IMG/VR virus record: IMGVR_UViG_3300034198_003104 | Span: 1-36,838 of that record | Origin: a virus | Direction: 5' to 3' (one strand) | DNA: 36,838 bases | Part shown: positions 12,920-19,588 of the stretch, in pieces | How the letters are laid out: every line of letters starts with the position of its first letter | How positions within the stretch are numbered: the first letter of the stretch is position 1 | Translations under genes and position numbers: made by a program | The notes under the pieces: model-generated | The model's database searches: none | What the model saw: the letters and a program-made list of their open reading frames with translations, nothing else | Told to the model about the DNA's origin: nothing

Positions 12920-12993
12920 CCCCAGAACTCCTAGACCAAGCGATACACTACGCATCAATGGCGTTCGTGCTGGCTTACTTGTGGGTGGAATGA
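12916..12993 (+). CDS. 25-residue C-terminal gene of the rightward operon
   Basis: ATG at 12916 overlaps the upstream stop by ATGA and follows GCAGGAGAAG. The product has a hydrophobic stretch (ASMAFVLAYLWV) that could insert in a membrane. Its stop is directly next to the stop of the Rz gene on the other strand, with no bases between. It is very short and may be incidental. Confidence 0.4.
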   Translation: MTPELLDQAIHYASMAFVLAYLWVE

Positions 12994-13449
12994 TTAGCGC
13001 ACAGAGCGCAGCCAATTTTGCAAAGCCTCTAGTCTGGACGTTTGGACTTCAGCCTGTCGAAGAAAGGCAAGAAGCTCGGCGTCTCGGGCGGCGTCATCAG
13101 AAGGCTTGGCGGCTGTGGCGTCGGGGGGCACTGGATTGCCACTGCGACCGGCTTTGTCGTCGCGCAACCGAGCATATTCGCGATTGATAATATCAAGACG
13201 ATTCGCGTAAGATTTGGACACTTCATTGGACACATCCTTCTGTTTTTGGACAATAGCGCGGTTACGGGCCTCAGCTTCGCGTCCTAGAGTTTCAACCTGC
13301 GCGGTGAAGGCTTTATATTCCGCCGCTATAATATGGCGTTGTTCGCGCTCCTGTGCAGCGTCGTGCCTATAATAAGCGGTCGTAATGGACAGCAGAAGCA
13401 GCGGAATTGCCCACCAAAAGCGGGTTAGCAAGCTAAAGGCGATTGGCAT
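12994..13449 (-). CDS. Rz-like inner-membrane spanin
   Basis: A 151-residue protein with an N-terminal membrane segment (WWAIPLLLLSITTAYY, about 12-27) and a long charged periplasmic coiled coil (about 30-100), the i-spanin layout. It ends in a Pro-containing linker and a helical tail. A lipoprotein gene lies inside it in another frame, as in lambda Rz/Rz1. Spanins fuse inner and outer membranes in the last lysis step, so the host is Gram-negative. It is the last gene of the leftward transcript and ends next to the converging rightward operon. Confidence 0.85.
   Translation of the reverse strand: MPIAFSLLTRFWWAIPLLLLSITTAYYRHDAAQEREQRHIIAAEYKAFTAQVETLGREAEARNRAIVQKQKDVSNEVSKSYANRLDIINREYARLRDDKAGRSGNPVPPDATAAKPSDDAARDAELLAFLRQAEVQTSRLEALQNWLRSVR
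13029..13253 (-). CDS. Rz1-like outer-membrane spanin lipoprotein (nested)
   Basis: Entirely inside Rz, in the +1 frame. 74 residues from 13253, with possible later starts at 13235 or 13226. A signal peptide with a lipobox (IANMLGC) places the lipidated Cys at residue 30, and the mature part is Pro-rich (PPTPQPPSLLMTPPETP), as in Rz1. It would be the outer-membrane partner of the spanin complex. Nested Rz1 genes are common in proteobacterial phages, and the pairing with Rz makes this call reliable. Confidence 0.85.
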   Translation of the reverse strand: MSKNRRMCPMKCPNLTRIVLILSIANMLGCATTKPVAVAIQCPPTPQPPSLLMTPPETPSFLPFFDRLKSKRPD

Positions 13450-13591
13450 TTGAGATTCCCCGTATCAGTCCAATATTCGCTATTGCGTAGCCCAGGTAAA
13501 TGATTGCCTCGTTCGGATGTCGCAGATAAGCCTGTTCCAGCGAGACATACAGGTATATCGCGGTTACAAACCAAAGCAAAAAGACGCTCAT
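13433..13591 (-). CDS. Small two-segment membrane protein, holin candidate
   Basis: ATG at 13591 gives 52 residues. Two hydrophobic segments (VFLLWFVTAIYLYVS and AIIYLGYAIANIGLI) are separated by a short charged loop (EQAYLRHPNE). It sits between the endolysin and Rz genes and overlaps Rz by 17 bases. Position and topology suit a class II-like holin, but it is short and unnamed, so a simple membrane accessory protein is possible. Confidence 0.55.
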   Translation of the reverse strand: MSVFLLWFVTAIYLYVSLEQAYLRHPNEAIIYLGYAIANIGLIRGISNANRL

Positions 13592-13658
13592 TCTTGCCCC
13601 GTTCTCAATTCGCGAATTGCGTTTATAAATGGGATGCTCACGATAAAAACCCCGACAT

Positions 13659-13678
13659 TATGTCGCTATTTATGTCGC
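13659..13678. repeat. Pair of TATGTCGC octamers downstream of the endolysin
   Basis: TTATGTCGC occurs at 13658-13666 and 13670-13678 on the plus strand. The same octamer occurs twice in the opposite orientation at 14265-14272 and 14305-14312 upstream of the endolysin gene. The four copies bracket that gene as an inverted pair of pairs. Confidence 0.4.
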
Positions 13679-13681
13679 GAT

Positions 13682-14203
13682 TCACGCCAACACCTCAGTT
13701 GCCCGCTGGTAATACGCCTGACGGTCGGCATAGCCTGTAGTGCCGCCGTTGATTTTCTTTGTAACTAAAAGCAGGTCGCCTTTATCTGCAATGGAATTTA
13801 ATTTTCTGCTTGACCAATACCAACCTGCGGAACGTGTTGCGTCAATTGGGCGTTCCAAGAGTTCGGGTTCTGCAATGTAGTCAACTCCCAACGCTGCTGC
13901 ACAGGCAGCGTAATTCGCCCGTCCAGTAATTTGAATGAGTCCACGCCCTTTATATCGGATGCCGTCGCCGGGTTCAGTGTTCCCAAGATTAAGCCTGCCC
14001 TCGTATGCACCACCTGATGCAAGTTCTCTGACATAGTTAAAACCTCCGCTCTCATGGGCTACCTGCGCCAGAAACATCGCCTCACGCTCCGGCGTGTTGA
14101 TCTCAAATTCCAGAAAAGTATCATTCAGCGCGTTGACGTAGCGTGCCAATATCTGACTCCGCGTGGTCGGACAGATGCGCTGCAAATCACCTAAAGTCAC
14201 CAT
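13682..14203 (-). CDS. GH19-type (chitinase-like) endolysin
   Basis: A 173-residue peptidoglycan hydrolase of glycoside hydrolase family 19. AQVAHESGGFNYVREL carries the catalytic Glu (E51), and GRGLIQITGRANYA (86-99) is the substrate-binding signature. No signal peptide or separate wall-binding domain is present, so it needs a holin for export. ATG 14203 has GAGG ten bases upstream. It lies between an operator-like region and a small membrane protein gene. It cleaves the sugar backbone of peptidoglycan at the end of infection. Confidence 0.93.
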   Translation of the reverse strand: MVTLGDLQRICPTTRSQILARYVNALNDTFLEFEINTPEREAMFLAQVAHESGGFNYVRELASGGAYEGRLNLGNTEPGDGIRYKGRGLIQITGRANYAACAAALGVDYIAEPELLERPIDATRSAGWYWSSRKLNSIADKGDLLLVTKKINGGTTGYADRQAYYQRATEVLA

Positions 14204-14206
14204 GTT

Positions 14207-14311
14207 TCAAATCCTCGGCATTTGTGGAAATATACCTTGCTTTTGTATCAATTCGCCTACTTTTGCGACATATCGTGGAAATGTGCATATATTCGTCAGT
14301 TTTTGCGACAT
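14207..14311 (-). CDS. Possible 34-residue leader ORF upstream of endolysin
   Basis: ATG at 14311 follows GGGGAT, and the frame ends in TGA six bases before the endolysin start, so its 3' part carries the endolysin ribosome-binding site. The peptide is basic (KLTNICTFPRYVAKVGELIQ). It also contains a 14-base sequence repeated 40 bases apart, so its DNA may have a regulatory role. It is not recognised, and may be a chance frame. Confidence 0.35.
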   Translation of the reverse strand: MSQKLTNICTFPRYVAKVGELIQKQGIFPQMPRI

Positions 14312-14314
14312 ATC
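14261..14314. repeat. 14-bp direct repeat 40 bases apart upstream of the endolysin
   Basis: TTTTGCGACATATC occurs at 14261-14274 and again at 14301-14314, exactly 40 bases apart, on the plus strand. Both copies contain the octamer GCGACATA. A shorter GTGGAAAT is also repeated nearby. The second copy overlaps the first operator-like palindrome by a few bases. Confidence 0.6.
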
Positions 14315-14370
14315 CCCAAATTGGGTATTAACATCCCCAGTTTAGGTATCCTTGAATATCTAAACTTTGG
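14312..14370. promoter_or_regulatory. Operator-like palindromes in tandem
   Basis: ATCCCCAAATTGGGTAT (14312-14328) is an almost perfect palindrome centred at 14320. ATCCCCAGTTTAGGTAT (14333-14349) is a second copy centred 21 bases away, two helical turns. A third, degenerate copy (about 14357-14373, TCTAAACTTTGGGT) is centred about 24 bases further. Tandem palindromes at this spacing are typical operators for a dimeric repressor. They lie between a TTGACA on the minus strand (14402-14397) and the endolysin gene. Confidence 0.55.
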
Positions 14371-14396
14371 GTTTACATTTACCAACACAGATGAAC

Positions 14397-14415
14397 TGTC
14401 AAGTAATCCTTGACA
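14397..14415. repeat. Perfect 19-bp inverted repeat with TTGACA on both strands
   Basis: TGTCAAG and CTTGACA pair perfectly around TAATC. Each arm carries a consensus -35 (TTGACA), one on each strand. The repeat starts two bases after the metallophosphoesterase stop codon. It has no U-run and so is not an intrinsic terminator; a promoter/operator is likelier. On the minus strand TGTAAA lies 19 bases past the TTGACA, a weak -10. Confidence 0.4.
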
Positions 14416-14417
14416 CA

Positions 14418-15389
14418 TCAAACCTCAATCCGATTACCGCGAAACCAGATAACGCCTTCCTCAATCACATCCACAACCTCGGGCGGCATCATCTTGCCGT
14501 TGATGAACGTAAACACCGCGAACCCCGACCTCCAGTTAACGGGATTGTCCTCGGTATAATCCGTGAAAGCCTCTGAATACGGCTCCGACATCATCCCTGC
14601 GTCTACCCCGTAACGAGTGCCGTTGTAGTCGCTAAACCGCGTTATCTGCTGAGCGTGCAAGTGTCCGGTGCAGATTGACTTACCTGACTTCATCGTGTTG
14701 TTGTATGCCGCGTGAATCCCGTTTGCTAACCTGTGCTTGATAATCAATTCGTCATTGATCCAGCATGACCACGCAGGCATCCATGAGGGAAAGTGATCCT
14801 TAAGCTGAAAACCTTTTACGCCCTCATATTCCGGTGAAGTCGCAGCCAGTTTCGTTTCAAACCGCGCATCATGGTTCCCGAGCGTCCATATCTTCCGCGC
14901 CAGGCCACACGCCTTTTCAATCTCGTCAACACGGTCTAAGCACGCTTGCAGTTCTTCCTTAACAGACGGTTTCTTATCCCACCCGATACGCGGCCAGCGA
15001 CTAATCCCGCCTCCGTCGAAAATGTCACCATTCAGCACCACAACCCGAGGCTTCAAATCTTTGCACAGTTTGACGAATCCCCTGTGCGCCGTGGTCACCT
15101 GACCGGGCATGTAGTGGGCATCAGAACCGACAATAACGCACCCATTTGCAACCGATACCTCAACCCGAGCAGCACTCTTTTTAATGGGGTTAATGTCCGT
15201 TACTGGTGCGTCGCCTTTGTATACCGCTTTGTGGCTGTCCGTAGAAAGCAGGGTGCCTTCCTTCATCAACCTTACACGCCGCTCGTGGACTGCCCTTTCT
15301 CCTAAGCCTAGATGCTTACTGACCTTTAACGCGGTGCCGTGCTTTTCCCATGACGCAATAAACTCAGCCGTTGTCACCTTGGTAGGCAT
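14418..15389 (-). CDS. Calcineurin-like metallophosphoesterase with N-terminal HTH-like domain
   Basis: ATG at 15389 (overlapping the upstream stop as TGATG, with AAGGGG) gives 323 residues. The N-terminus (TTAEFIASWEKHGTALKVSK, then GLGERAVHERRV) looks like a helix-turn-helix. The rest has the metallophosphoesterase motifs GSDAHY (D90, H92), NGDIFD (120-125), GNHD (171-174), KHR (219-221) and GHLH (242-245). Such enzymes cut phosphodiester or phosphomonoester bonds in nucleic acids or nucleotides. It may act on DNA through its N-terminal domain. It lies between a SprT-like protease gene and the lysis module, an uncommon place. Confidence 0.85.
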   Translation of the reverse strand: MPTKVTTAEFIASWEKHGTALKVSKHLGLGERAVHERRVRLMKEGTLLSTDSHKAVYKGDAPVTDINPIKKSAARVEVSVANGCVIVGSDAHYMPGQVTTAHRGFVKLCKDLKPRVVVLNGDIFDGGGISRWPRIGWDKKPSVKEELQACLDRVDEIEKACGLARKIWTLGNHDARFETKLAATSPEYEGVKGFQLKDHFPSWMPAWSCWINDELIIKHRLANGIHAAYNNTMKSGKSICTGHLHAQQITRFSDYNGTRYGVDAGMMSEPYSEAFTDYTEDNPVNWRSGFAVFTFINGKMMPPEVVDVIEEGVIWFRGNRIEV

Positions 15390-15730
15390 CAAAACCCCTT
15401 GAAGTCGTAACCGAAAGTTTTGCAGACCAGTTTCGCCTTGCGTAAAAAGTCTGCATTGTGCTGATTCTTGTTTTCCGTCTTATCCAAGAATTGCACGACA
15501 TGTATCGCTTCATGCGCCAGCGTTTTAAATACCGTGTCAAAATGCCCGTGCAACGACGCGGAAATGGTAATTGTGTTCGGCGCCCGAAACTCACCGAATA
15601 CATCAGCCCTGGCCGGCGCGCGGAACTCCATCATTCCGGCCGGCGGTAATTTCCATTTGCAGAATGGCGGCATTTGCCGTAAACAATCCCACATCGAAGC
15701 CAGCAACTCCGGTGTGAGAGGGAAGCTCAT
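15389..15730 (-). CDS. SprT-like zinc metalloprotease-fold protein
   Basis: 113 residues with LAHEAIHVVQF (HEAIH at 73-77), the zinc-protease HExxH motif, and a further His (H91) in KNQHNADFLRKAK. This is the arrangement of SprT-like proteins. It lacks the C-terminal zinc ribbon of full-length SprT. ATG 15730 overlaps the upstream stop by ATGA. It may process a virion or host protein or remove DNA-protein crosslinks; the substrate is unknown. Confidence 0.75.
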   Translation of the reverse strand: MSFPLTPELLASMWDCLRQMPPFCKWKLPPAGMMEFRAPARADVFGEFRAPNTITISASLHGHFDTVFKTLAHEAIHVVQFLDKTENKNQHNADFLRKAKLVCKTFGYDFKGF

Positions 15731-15909
15731 TGCAAGCTTGACGGCTTAAATTCTTCGGCGGCATACCCAATTGCCGGGGCGCCTCTAACCATGATCGGTT
15801 GCAGACATATAAATGCCTCATCCTTGCCGATGTGAAATATGATTACACCATCCTCACATTCCAGTTTCGTTACAAGCTTACCTTCAATCAACTCTTTTAG
15901 TGTTTTCAT
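15727..15909 (-). CDS. Hypothetical protein, 60 residues
   Basis: ATG 15909, overlapping the upstream gene by 26 bases and the next by 4. The product has a mixed beta pattern (KLECEDGVIIFHIGKDEAFI) and no membrane segment. It is part of the block of small genes between tail and lysis. Family not recognised. Confidence 0.65.
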   Translation of the reverse strand: MKTLKELIEGKLVTKLECEDGVIIFHIGKDEAFICLQPIMVRGAPAIGYAAEEFKPSSLQ

Positions 15910-16072
15910 GGCACGCCTTTAGCAGTTGCGATATACGGTCGCCGTCAATCACTATCGTCCTGCATAGGTCGTCCGCGTGTGCATTAGCTTCGTGGATCTT
16001 CTCCCGAAGCTGCATCCGTAAATCCTCAACATCTGGGTCAAGGAAGCGCATTAGTTTCTGTCGCCAACTCAT
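15884..16072 (-). CDS. Hypothetical charged helical protein, 62 residues
   Basis: ATG 16072 overlaps the holin candidate stop by ATGA. The protein is a long charged helix (DPDVEDLRMQLREKIHEANA) with two Cys. It may form a coiled coil and may assist the upstream membrane protein, but nothing is recognised. Confidence 0.65.
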   Translation of the reverse strand: MSWRQKLMRFLDPDVEDLRMQLREKIHEANAHADDLCRTIVIDGDRISQLLKACHENTKRVD

Positions 16073-16290
16073 TGCACTTTCCCCGTAATGGCGGAAAGCA
16101 CGTTCCGCAGCCCGTTTGACGAATCAATCTGCCGATTCATCATTTCAAGCATTTTGGCTTTGTCCTCACGATCTTCGCGCCGCCAGATGACGTGGTAGTA
16201 AGCACAACCGGACAGCAAGCACATCAGCACGAGTGTCGTAGGGTCTAGCTTGGCTATGAGTGCTGCGAATACTGGGCCTAACCAATCCAT
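16069..16290 (-). CDS. Single-pass membrane protein, holin-like
   Basis: ATG at 16290 with AAAGGAG gives 73 residues; the open frame extends further but this start is clearly better. A hydrophobic N-terminal helix (MDWLGPVFAALIAKL) and a membrane segment TLVLMCLLSGCAYYHVIW (about 19-36) are followed by a charged tail (RREDREDKAK) and a polar helix. The form is similar to small phage holins or anti-holins. Together with the 52-residue protein near the endolysin it gives two holin candidates; I cannot tell which is the pore. Confidence 0.6.
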   Translation of the reverse strand: MDWLGPVFAALIAKLDPTTLVLMCLLSGCAYYHVIWRREDREDKAKMLEMMNRQIDSSNGLRNVLSAITGKVQ

Positions 16291-16303
16291 TGCAGAACTC
16301 CTT

Positions 16304-17107
16304 TTACCAAGATATGGTGCCAGTACCGCTTGTAAATGTATAAATTGTGTTTCCACCGGATGATGTTTTGGCGTAGACCAATGATCCAGTTGTTCCCTGA
16401 ATATCTCGGCTTGTGTTCGGGTAGCTAATAATTACAACACCAGAGCCACCAGCCCCGCCACCGCTACCACCACCACCGCCACCACCGCTACCTCTGTTTG
16501 CAGTTCCCGCCCCACCAGAGCCACCAGCCCCGCCACCGCCAGTGCCACCAGTTCCAATCGTATAAAGTGGAGTGCCTCCACGACCACCACCACCACCAGC
16601 ATAAGTTACCGATGATCCGCTGATAGATGACGCGGTTCCGTTGCCGCCGTTTGGATTCGTTCCCGCCCCAGTTGCACCGCCACCACCGCCACCGCCATCG
16701 GCATCACTAGCGCCGCCGTCATTTCCTTGACCGACCGTGCCAGTGCCAGCCGAACCGCTACCGGTTGACCCGCCACCGCTGCCGCCATTTCTACCGGTAG
16801 CTACAGACCTACTACCACCACCACCGCCACCGGTAGCCGTGATTGAACTCAACACCGAGTTTGATCCATCCGATCCGGCGTTAAGATTTGAAACCGATCC
16901 AGCGCCGCCAGCCCCGACAGTTACAGTGATTCCGCTTGATACCGCAAAACTTGACCCAGTTCTAAAACCACCAGCGCCGCCGCCGCCGGAAGCTGATGCG
17001 TTTACATTGTCCTGCCCACCACCACCGCCGCCAGCAACAACAAGGTAATCAACCGTCGTTGGTGCAGGCAAAAGGCCAAGACCGATAAGAATCTGCTGAA
17101 CGCTCAT
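16304..17107 (-). CDS. Glycine-rich tail appendage/adhesin
   Basis: ATG at 17107 (ATGA overlap with the upstream gene) gives 267 residues. After MSVQQILIGLGLLPAPTTVDYLVVAG the protein is mostly Gly with Ser/Ala/Asn spacers to about residue 220, then a SGVVIISYP segment and a beta-rich C-terminus (YTFTSGTGTISW). Long poly-Gly modules form packed polyglycine-II helices in the gp38-type tip adhesins of T-even phages such as S16. The segment GSGVVIISYP before the end is also frequent in such fibre tips. The Gly tracts can be variable in length between related phages. Confidence 0.7.
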   Translation of the reverse strand: MSVQQILIGLGLLPAPTTVDYLVVAGGGGGGQDNVNASASGGGGAGGFRTGSSFAVSSGITVTVGAGGAGSVSNLNAGSDGSNSVLSSITATGGGGGGSRSVATGRNGGSGGGSTGSGSAGTGTVGQGNDGGASDADGGGGGGGATGAGTNPNGGNGTASSISGSSVTYAGGGGGRGGTPLYTIGTGGTGGGGAGGSGGAGTANRGSGGGGGGGSGGGAGGSGVVIISYPNTSRDIQGTTGSLVYAKTSSGGNTIYTFTSGTGTISW

Positions 17108-17556
17108 GTCAGTCCCGTTCCAGAAATAACCCACTTGGTAGACGCAACTTTCAGCGCAGTGGCAATTCCGTTTGCAGCCAGCGTGCGGCTACCAGTTGAT
17201 CCAGACCCCGCAAGAGTCAGTGTGTCAGCAGTTATTGAAATAGTTACTGTATTTATTTCGTTTACAAATGTGATTGCCGTTCCGATGTCGTATGCCACGT
17301 TTGCATTGCTGTCAATTGTGAATGTTCTAGCGTTATTGTCTGACGATGGGTGATATATGTGTTTATTTGCATCGCTCAATACCGTTGTATATGCGGCACT
17401 CTTTGAGTTTTGCTGTATGCCATTAATACCTAGCGTCGTCTTGAGCGCAGCCAACGTCGCAGGATCACCCAATATCGTATAGTGCAGACGATTTAGGTCG
17501 TTAAACCAGTCCGCGTCCGTTAGGGTCACGTTGTTTGTAAAAGTGGTGTCGCTCAT
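17104..17556 (-). CDS. Tail-fibre-like appendage protein, 150 residues
   Basis: The N-terminus (VTLTDADWFNDLNRLHYTIL) is a helix common in short phage appendage proteins, and the remainder is a beta-rich domain (TFTIDSNANVAYDIGTAITF, TLTLAGSGST) of the kind found at fibre ends. It overlaps the Gly-rich adhesin by ATGA, so the two probably form one receptor-binding assembly. A terminator lies upstream, so it may have its own promoter. Confidence 0.7.
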   Translation of the reverse strand: MSDTTFTNNVTLTDADWFNDLNRLHYTILGDPATLAALKTTLGINGIQQNSKSAAYTTVLSDANKHIYHPSSDNNARTFTIDSNANVAYDIGTAITFVNEINTVTISITADTLTLAGSGSTGSRTLAANGIATALKVASTKWVISGTGLT

Positions 17557-17573
17557 AAATCCCCTTTAGTCGT

Positions 17574-17594
17574 AAAAAAACCCGCACGGGCGGG
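17574..17594 (-). terminator. Rho-independent terminator after the ejection-protein gene
   Basis: On the minus strand CCCGC-CCGT-GCGGG is followed by seven T residues (17580-17574). The gene block of ejection proteins ends at 17736, and the appendage genes start at 17556. It would reduce readthrough into the appendage genes. Confidence 0.85.
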
Positions 17595-17612
17595 CTGGTG
17601 TAATATATCGGG

Positions 17613-17759
17613 ATGGGAAAATTCTGGGCAATGCTATTGATGCCGTTTTACCTATTGATTGTGCTTACAGTCATCGGTATACCTTTGACTCGCGCAATCC
17701 ATAAAATGCCTGAAGGTAATATCAAAAACCTGCTGTTATTCCGCATTAGCGGACGATAG
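17613..17759 (+). CDS. Plus-strand small membrane protein, 48 residues
   Basis: ATG at 17613 gives 48 residues: a membrane segment (MLLMPFYLLIVLTVIGIPL, about 7-25) and a C-terminus MPEGNIKNLLLFRI. It is the only credible plus-strand gene in the leftward virion block. The last 24 bases overlap the 3' end of the ejection-protein gene on the other strand. The ribosome site is weak (GGG). It resembles small membrane proteins found as single antisense genes in related phages, but I cannot name the family. Confidence 0.45.
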   Translation: MGKFWAMLLMPFYLLIVLTVIGIPLTRAIHKMPEGNIKNLLLFRISGR

Positions 17760-19574
17760 ATAAGCAGGTATTCCAGCCATTCCGAATATGCCCGGAGCCG
17801 ACTGAATCGCCTCTAGCGCGTCTTTTCTGGCCTTTGGCGGCAGTGCCCTTAATGACTTTTCAAGCAACCCCGGACGCGACGCGTTAGCCATCAGTGCAGC
17901 GGCAGAGTTAGGATTCAACAACGCCTGCGCCATAGTCTGCCGCATAGCCTCATCAGCACGCTTATACGCAGCACCACCCATAGCACCAGCCCCACGAGCT
18001 ACCAGCGTTCCCATCGGGCTTAAACCGGGGATATGCCCAAAAATACCTTTTACCGCACTAGGCATCCCCATCTCTTTTGCCAAGTTATCCATAGCAAAAT
18101 TCTGGAAAGTATTGGAACCAGCACCGCGACCCAAGTCTTGAGCATTAGCTTTACGCGCCAAGTCGCGTGCGACGTTCTCAACGGCCTGCAAATTGCCGGG
18201 CGATAGGATGTCCTCAAGGCTTTGAGTGCTGCGCCCTGTGGCTGTTTTAATCGTTCTGGGAGCGTCTTTTAATGCCCTTGCGTATTGCGCGGCAGTTTCC
18301 TTGCCCAAAGCGCCGTAATCAGACAAGGCTGGAGTAAGCTTATCCAGCAGAGTGCGGCCGATTTGCATCTCGTTAACAGGTCGCGACCATGACGCATAAG
18401 CCCTATCTGCTTCGCGCAGTTTTGGGGTCAATTCCTCAAGAGTTGACATCAAGTCGGAACGTGTTTGATTCAAGGCTTTTAGCTCGTTTTTGCCAATGCT
18501 GGAATTTGGACTACCGGCTTTTTCAATAATATCGTCCAAAGCCTGCTTAACCATTTGCAAGCCTTCCGGCGAACCTTCTTTAGCAAGAGTTATAGTTTTT
18601 TCGCCAAAGATGTTTTTTGCGCGGTCAATAGCCTGCTGCATGGAAGGACGTTCCATCAGATTTTGAATCTGCGGAGCCATTGCCTGAGCCAATCCTTTAT
18701 CAACTGGGGCGGCTAGAGCTTCTTCGTATAACTTTTCGCTCATTAAACCGCGAACACCCTTCTGCATGGACAAGTCTGCATCAGTTCCAGCAACACCACG
18801 CAATGCGTTCAGGCGAGCCGTAGACTGTTGCATAGCCCTGTGCGTGTAATCTTCAGGGGCGGCAGCACTCATTGCCCGTTGCAAAGCAGCAATTCCACCG
18901 CTTTCCGCGACTTCTGCTGCAGTCGGTGCAGAGCCGGGTATCAGTTGCCGAGCATTGGCAAGTCTACCGATAACACTTGGCGCGTTATCACCAGCAGCGG
19001 CGTTCATCACACGGCCAATAATGGCATTTTGCCCTTTTTGCGTAAACGGCTCAGATGCGGCTTTCAATACCCCAAGCGATTTAGGGATCATCTGCCCCGC
19101 GAAACCGCCAGCACCACTAAGCAGCCCACCTTTAAAGCGATCCTCTGAACTGCCTGGAGTAGTCAACCCGCCAAGACCGCCACCGATTAGGGTTGAACCA
19201 ACCACGGTATTAGCGCCCGGAATAAACGCAGCTGGAGCCATCGTAGCAATATTGCCGAAAATACTGCCTGCGGTTCCTGCGCCCGTCTCAAGCAGTGGTG
19301 CATCTATTGCTTTGGTCTCATCAACAACAGACTGCGGCGCAAAGGTAACGCCCTGCTTTATGCTGTTCATCCCCTGACCGATACCAGCCATGAAGTTAGA
19401 CAAACCCTGCGGCATGGTCATTCCTGTATCAATACCAAACGGACGAAACGGCAATCCGTCCTTAGTAGGGTTTGACTTGCCACCTTTGGGCGCAGCAATT
19501 CCAAGCATTGCCCAAAGTTCTTCGTCACTCATCTTGCTGACATCATCGCTCATTTGCCAATCCTTTTCGCTCAT
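17736..19574 (-). CDS. Internal virion/DNA-ejection protein (large, helical)
   Basis: 612 residues. A Gly/Ala-rich hydrophobic stretch (about 100-160: GTAGSIFGNIATMAPAAFIP and GLLSGAGGFAGQMIP) can contact or cross a membrane, and the rest is a long alpha-helical Ala/Gln/Arg-rich region. Such proteins are packaged in podovirus heads and ejected with the DNA. It is the third of three adjacent ejection-like genes. The start is duplicated: two in-frame ATG codons 21 bases apart (19574 and 19553), each with AAAAGGA. Confidence 0.65.
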   Translation of the reverse strand: MSEKDWQMSDDVSKMSDEELWAMLGIAAPKGGKSNPTKDGLPFRPFGIDTGMTMPQGLSNFMAGIGQGMNSIKQGVTFAPQSVVDETKAIDAPLLETGAGTAGSIFGNIATMAPAAFIPGANTVVGSTLIGGGLGGLTTPGSSEDRFKGGLLSGAGGFAGQMIPKSLGVLKAASEPFTQKGQNAIIGRVMNAAAGDNAPSVIGRLANARQLIPGSAPTAAEVAESGGIAALQRAMSAAAPEDYTHRAMQQSTARLNALRGVAGTDADLSMQKGVRGLMSEKLYEEALAAPVDKGLAQAMAPQIQNLMERPSMQQAIDRAKNIFGEKTITLAKEGSPEGLQMVKQALDDIIEKAGSPNSSIGKNELKALNQTRSDLMSTLEELTPKLREADRAYASWSRPVNEMQIGRTLLDKLTPALSDYGALGKETAAQYARALKDAPRTIKTATGRSTQSLEDILSPGNLQAVENVARDLARKANAQDLGRGAGSNTFQNFAMDNLAKEMGMPSAVKGIFGHIPGLSPMGTLVARGAGAMGGAAYKRADEAMRQTMAQALLNPNSAAALMANASRPGLLEKSLRALPPKARKDALEAIQSAPGIFGMAGIPAYLSSANAE

Positions 19575-19588
19575 TTGCCAATCCTTTT
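19547..19588. repeat. Perfect 21-bp tandem duplication over a start codon
   Basis: CGCTCATTTGCCAATCCTTTT is present twice back to back (19547-19567 and 19568-19588). On the minus strand each copy contains AAAAGGA and an ATG, so the ejection-protein gene has two equivalent, in-frame starts seven codons apart. The duplication also contains the stop of the preceding gene in the upstream copy. Confidence 0.9.

Noticed and set aside
12920-13010. Bidirectional terminator between converging operons
   Set aside because: No stem with a U-run on either strand; only a small GCGC repeat is present.
13593-13645. Short GTG ORF of about 17 codons ending at the small membrane protein start
   Set aside because: No ribosome-binding site and no conserved character; likely incidental.
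14261-14314. CRISPR-like array suggested by the 14-bp repeat
   Set aside because: Only two copies, short repeat, no further spacers and no cas genes.
16737-17048. Proline-rich plus-strand frame opposite the Gly-rich adhesin
   Set aside because: It is the mirror of the poly-Gly codons (GGN read as CCN) and has no ribosome site.
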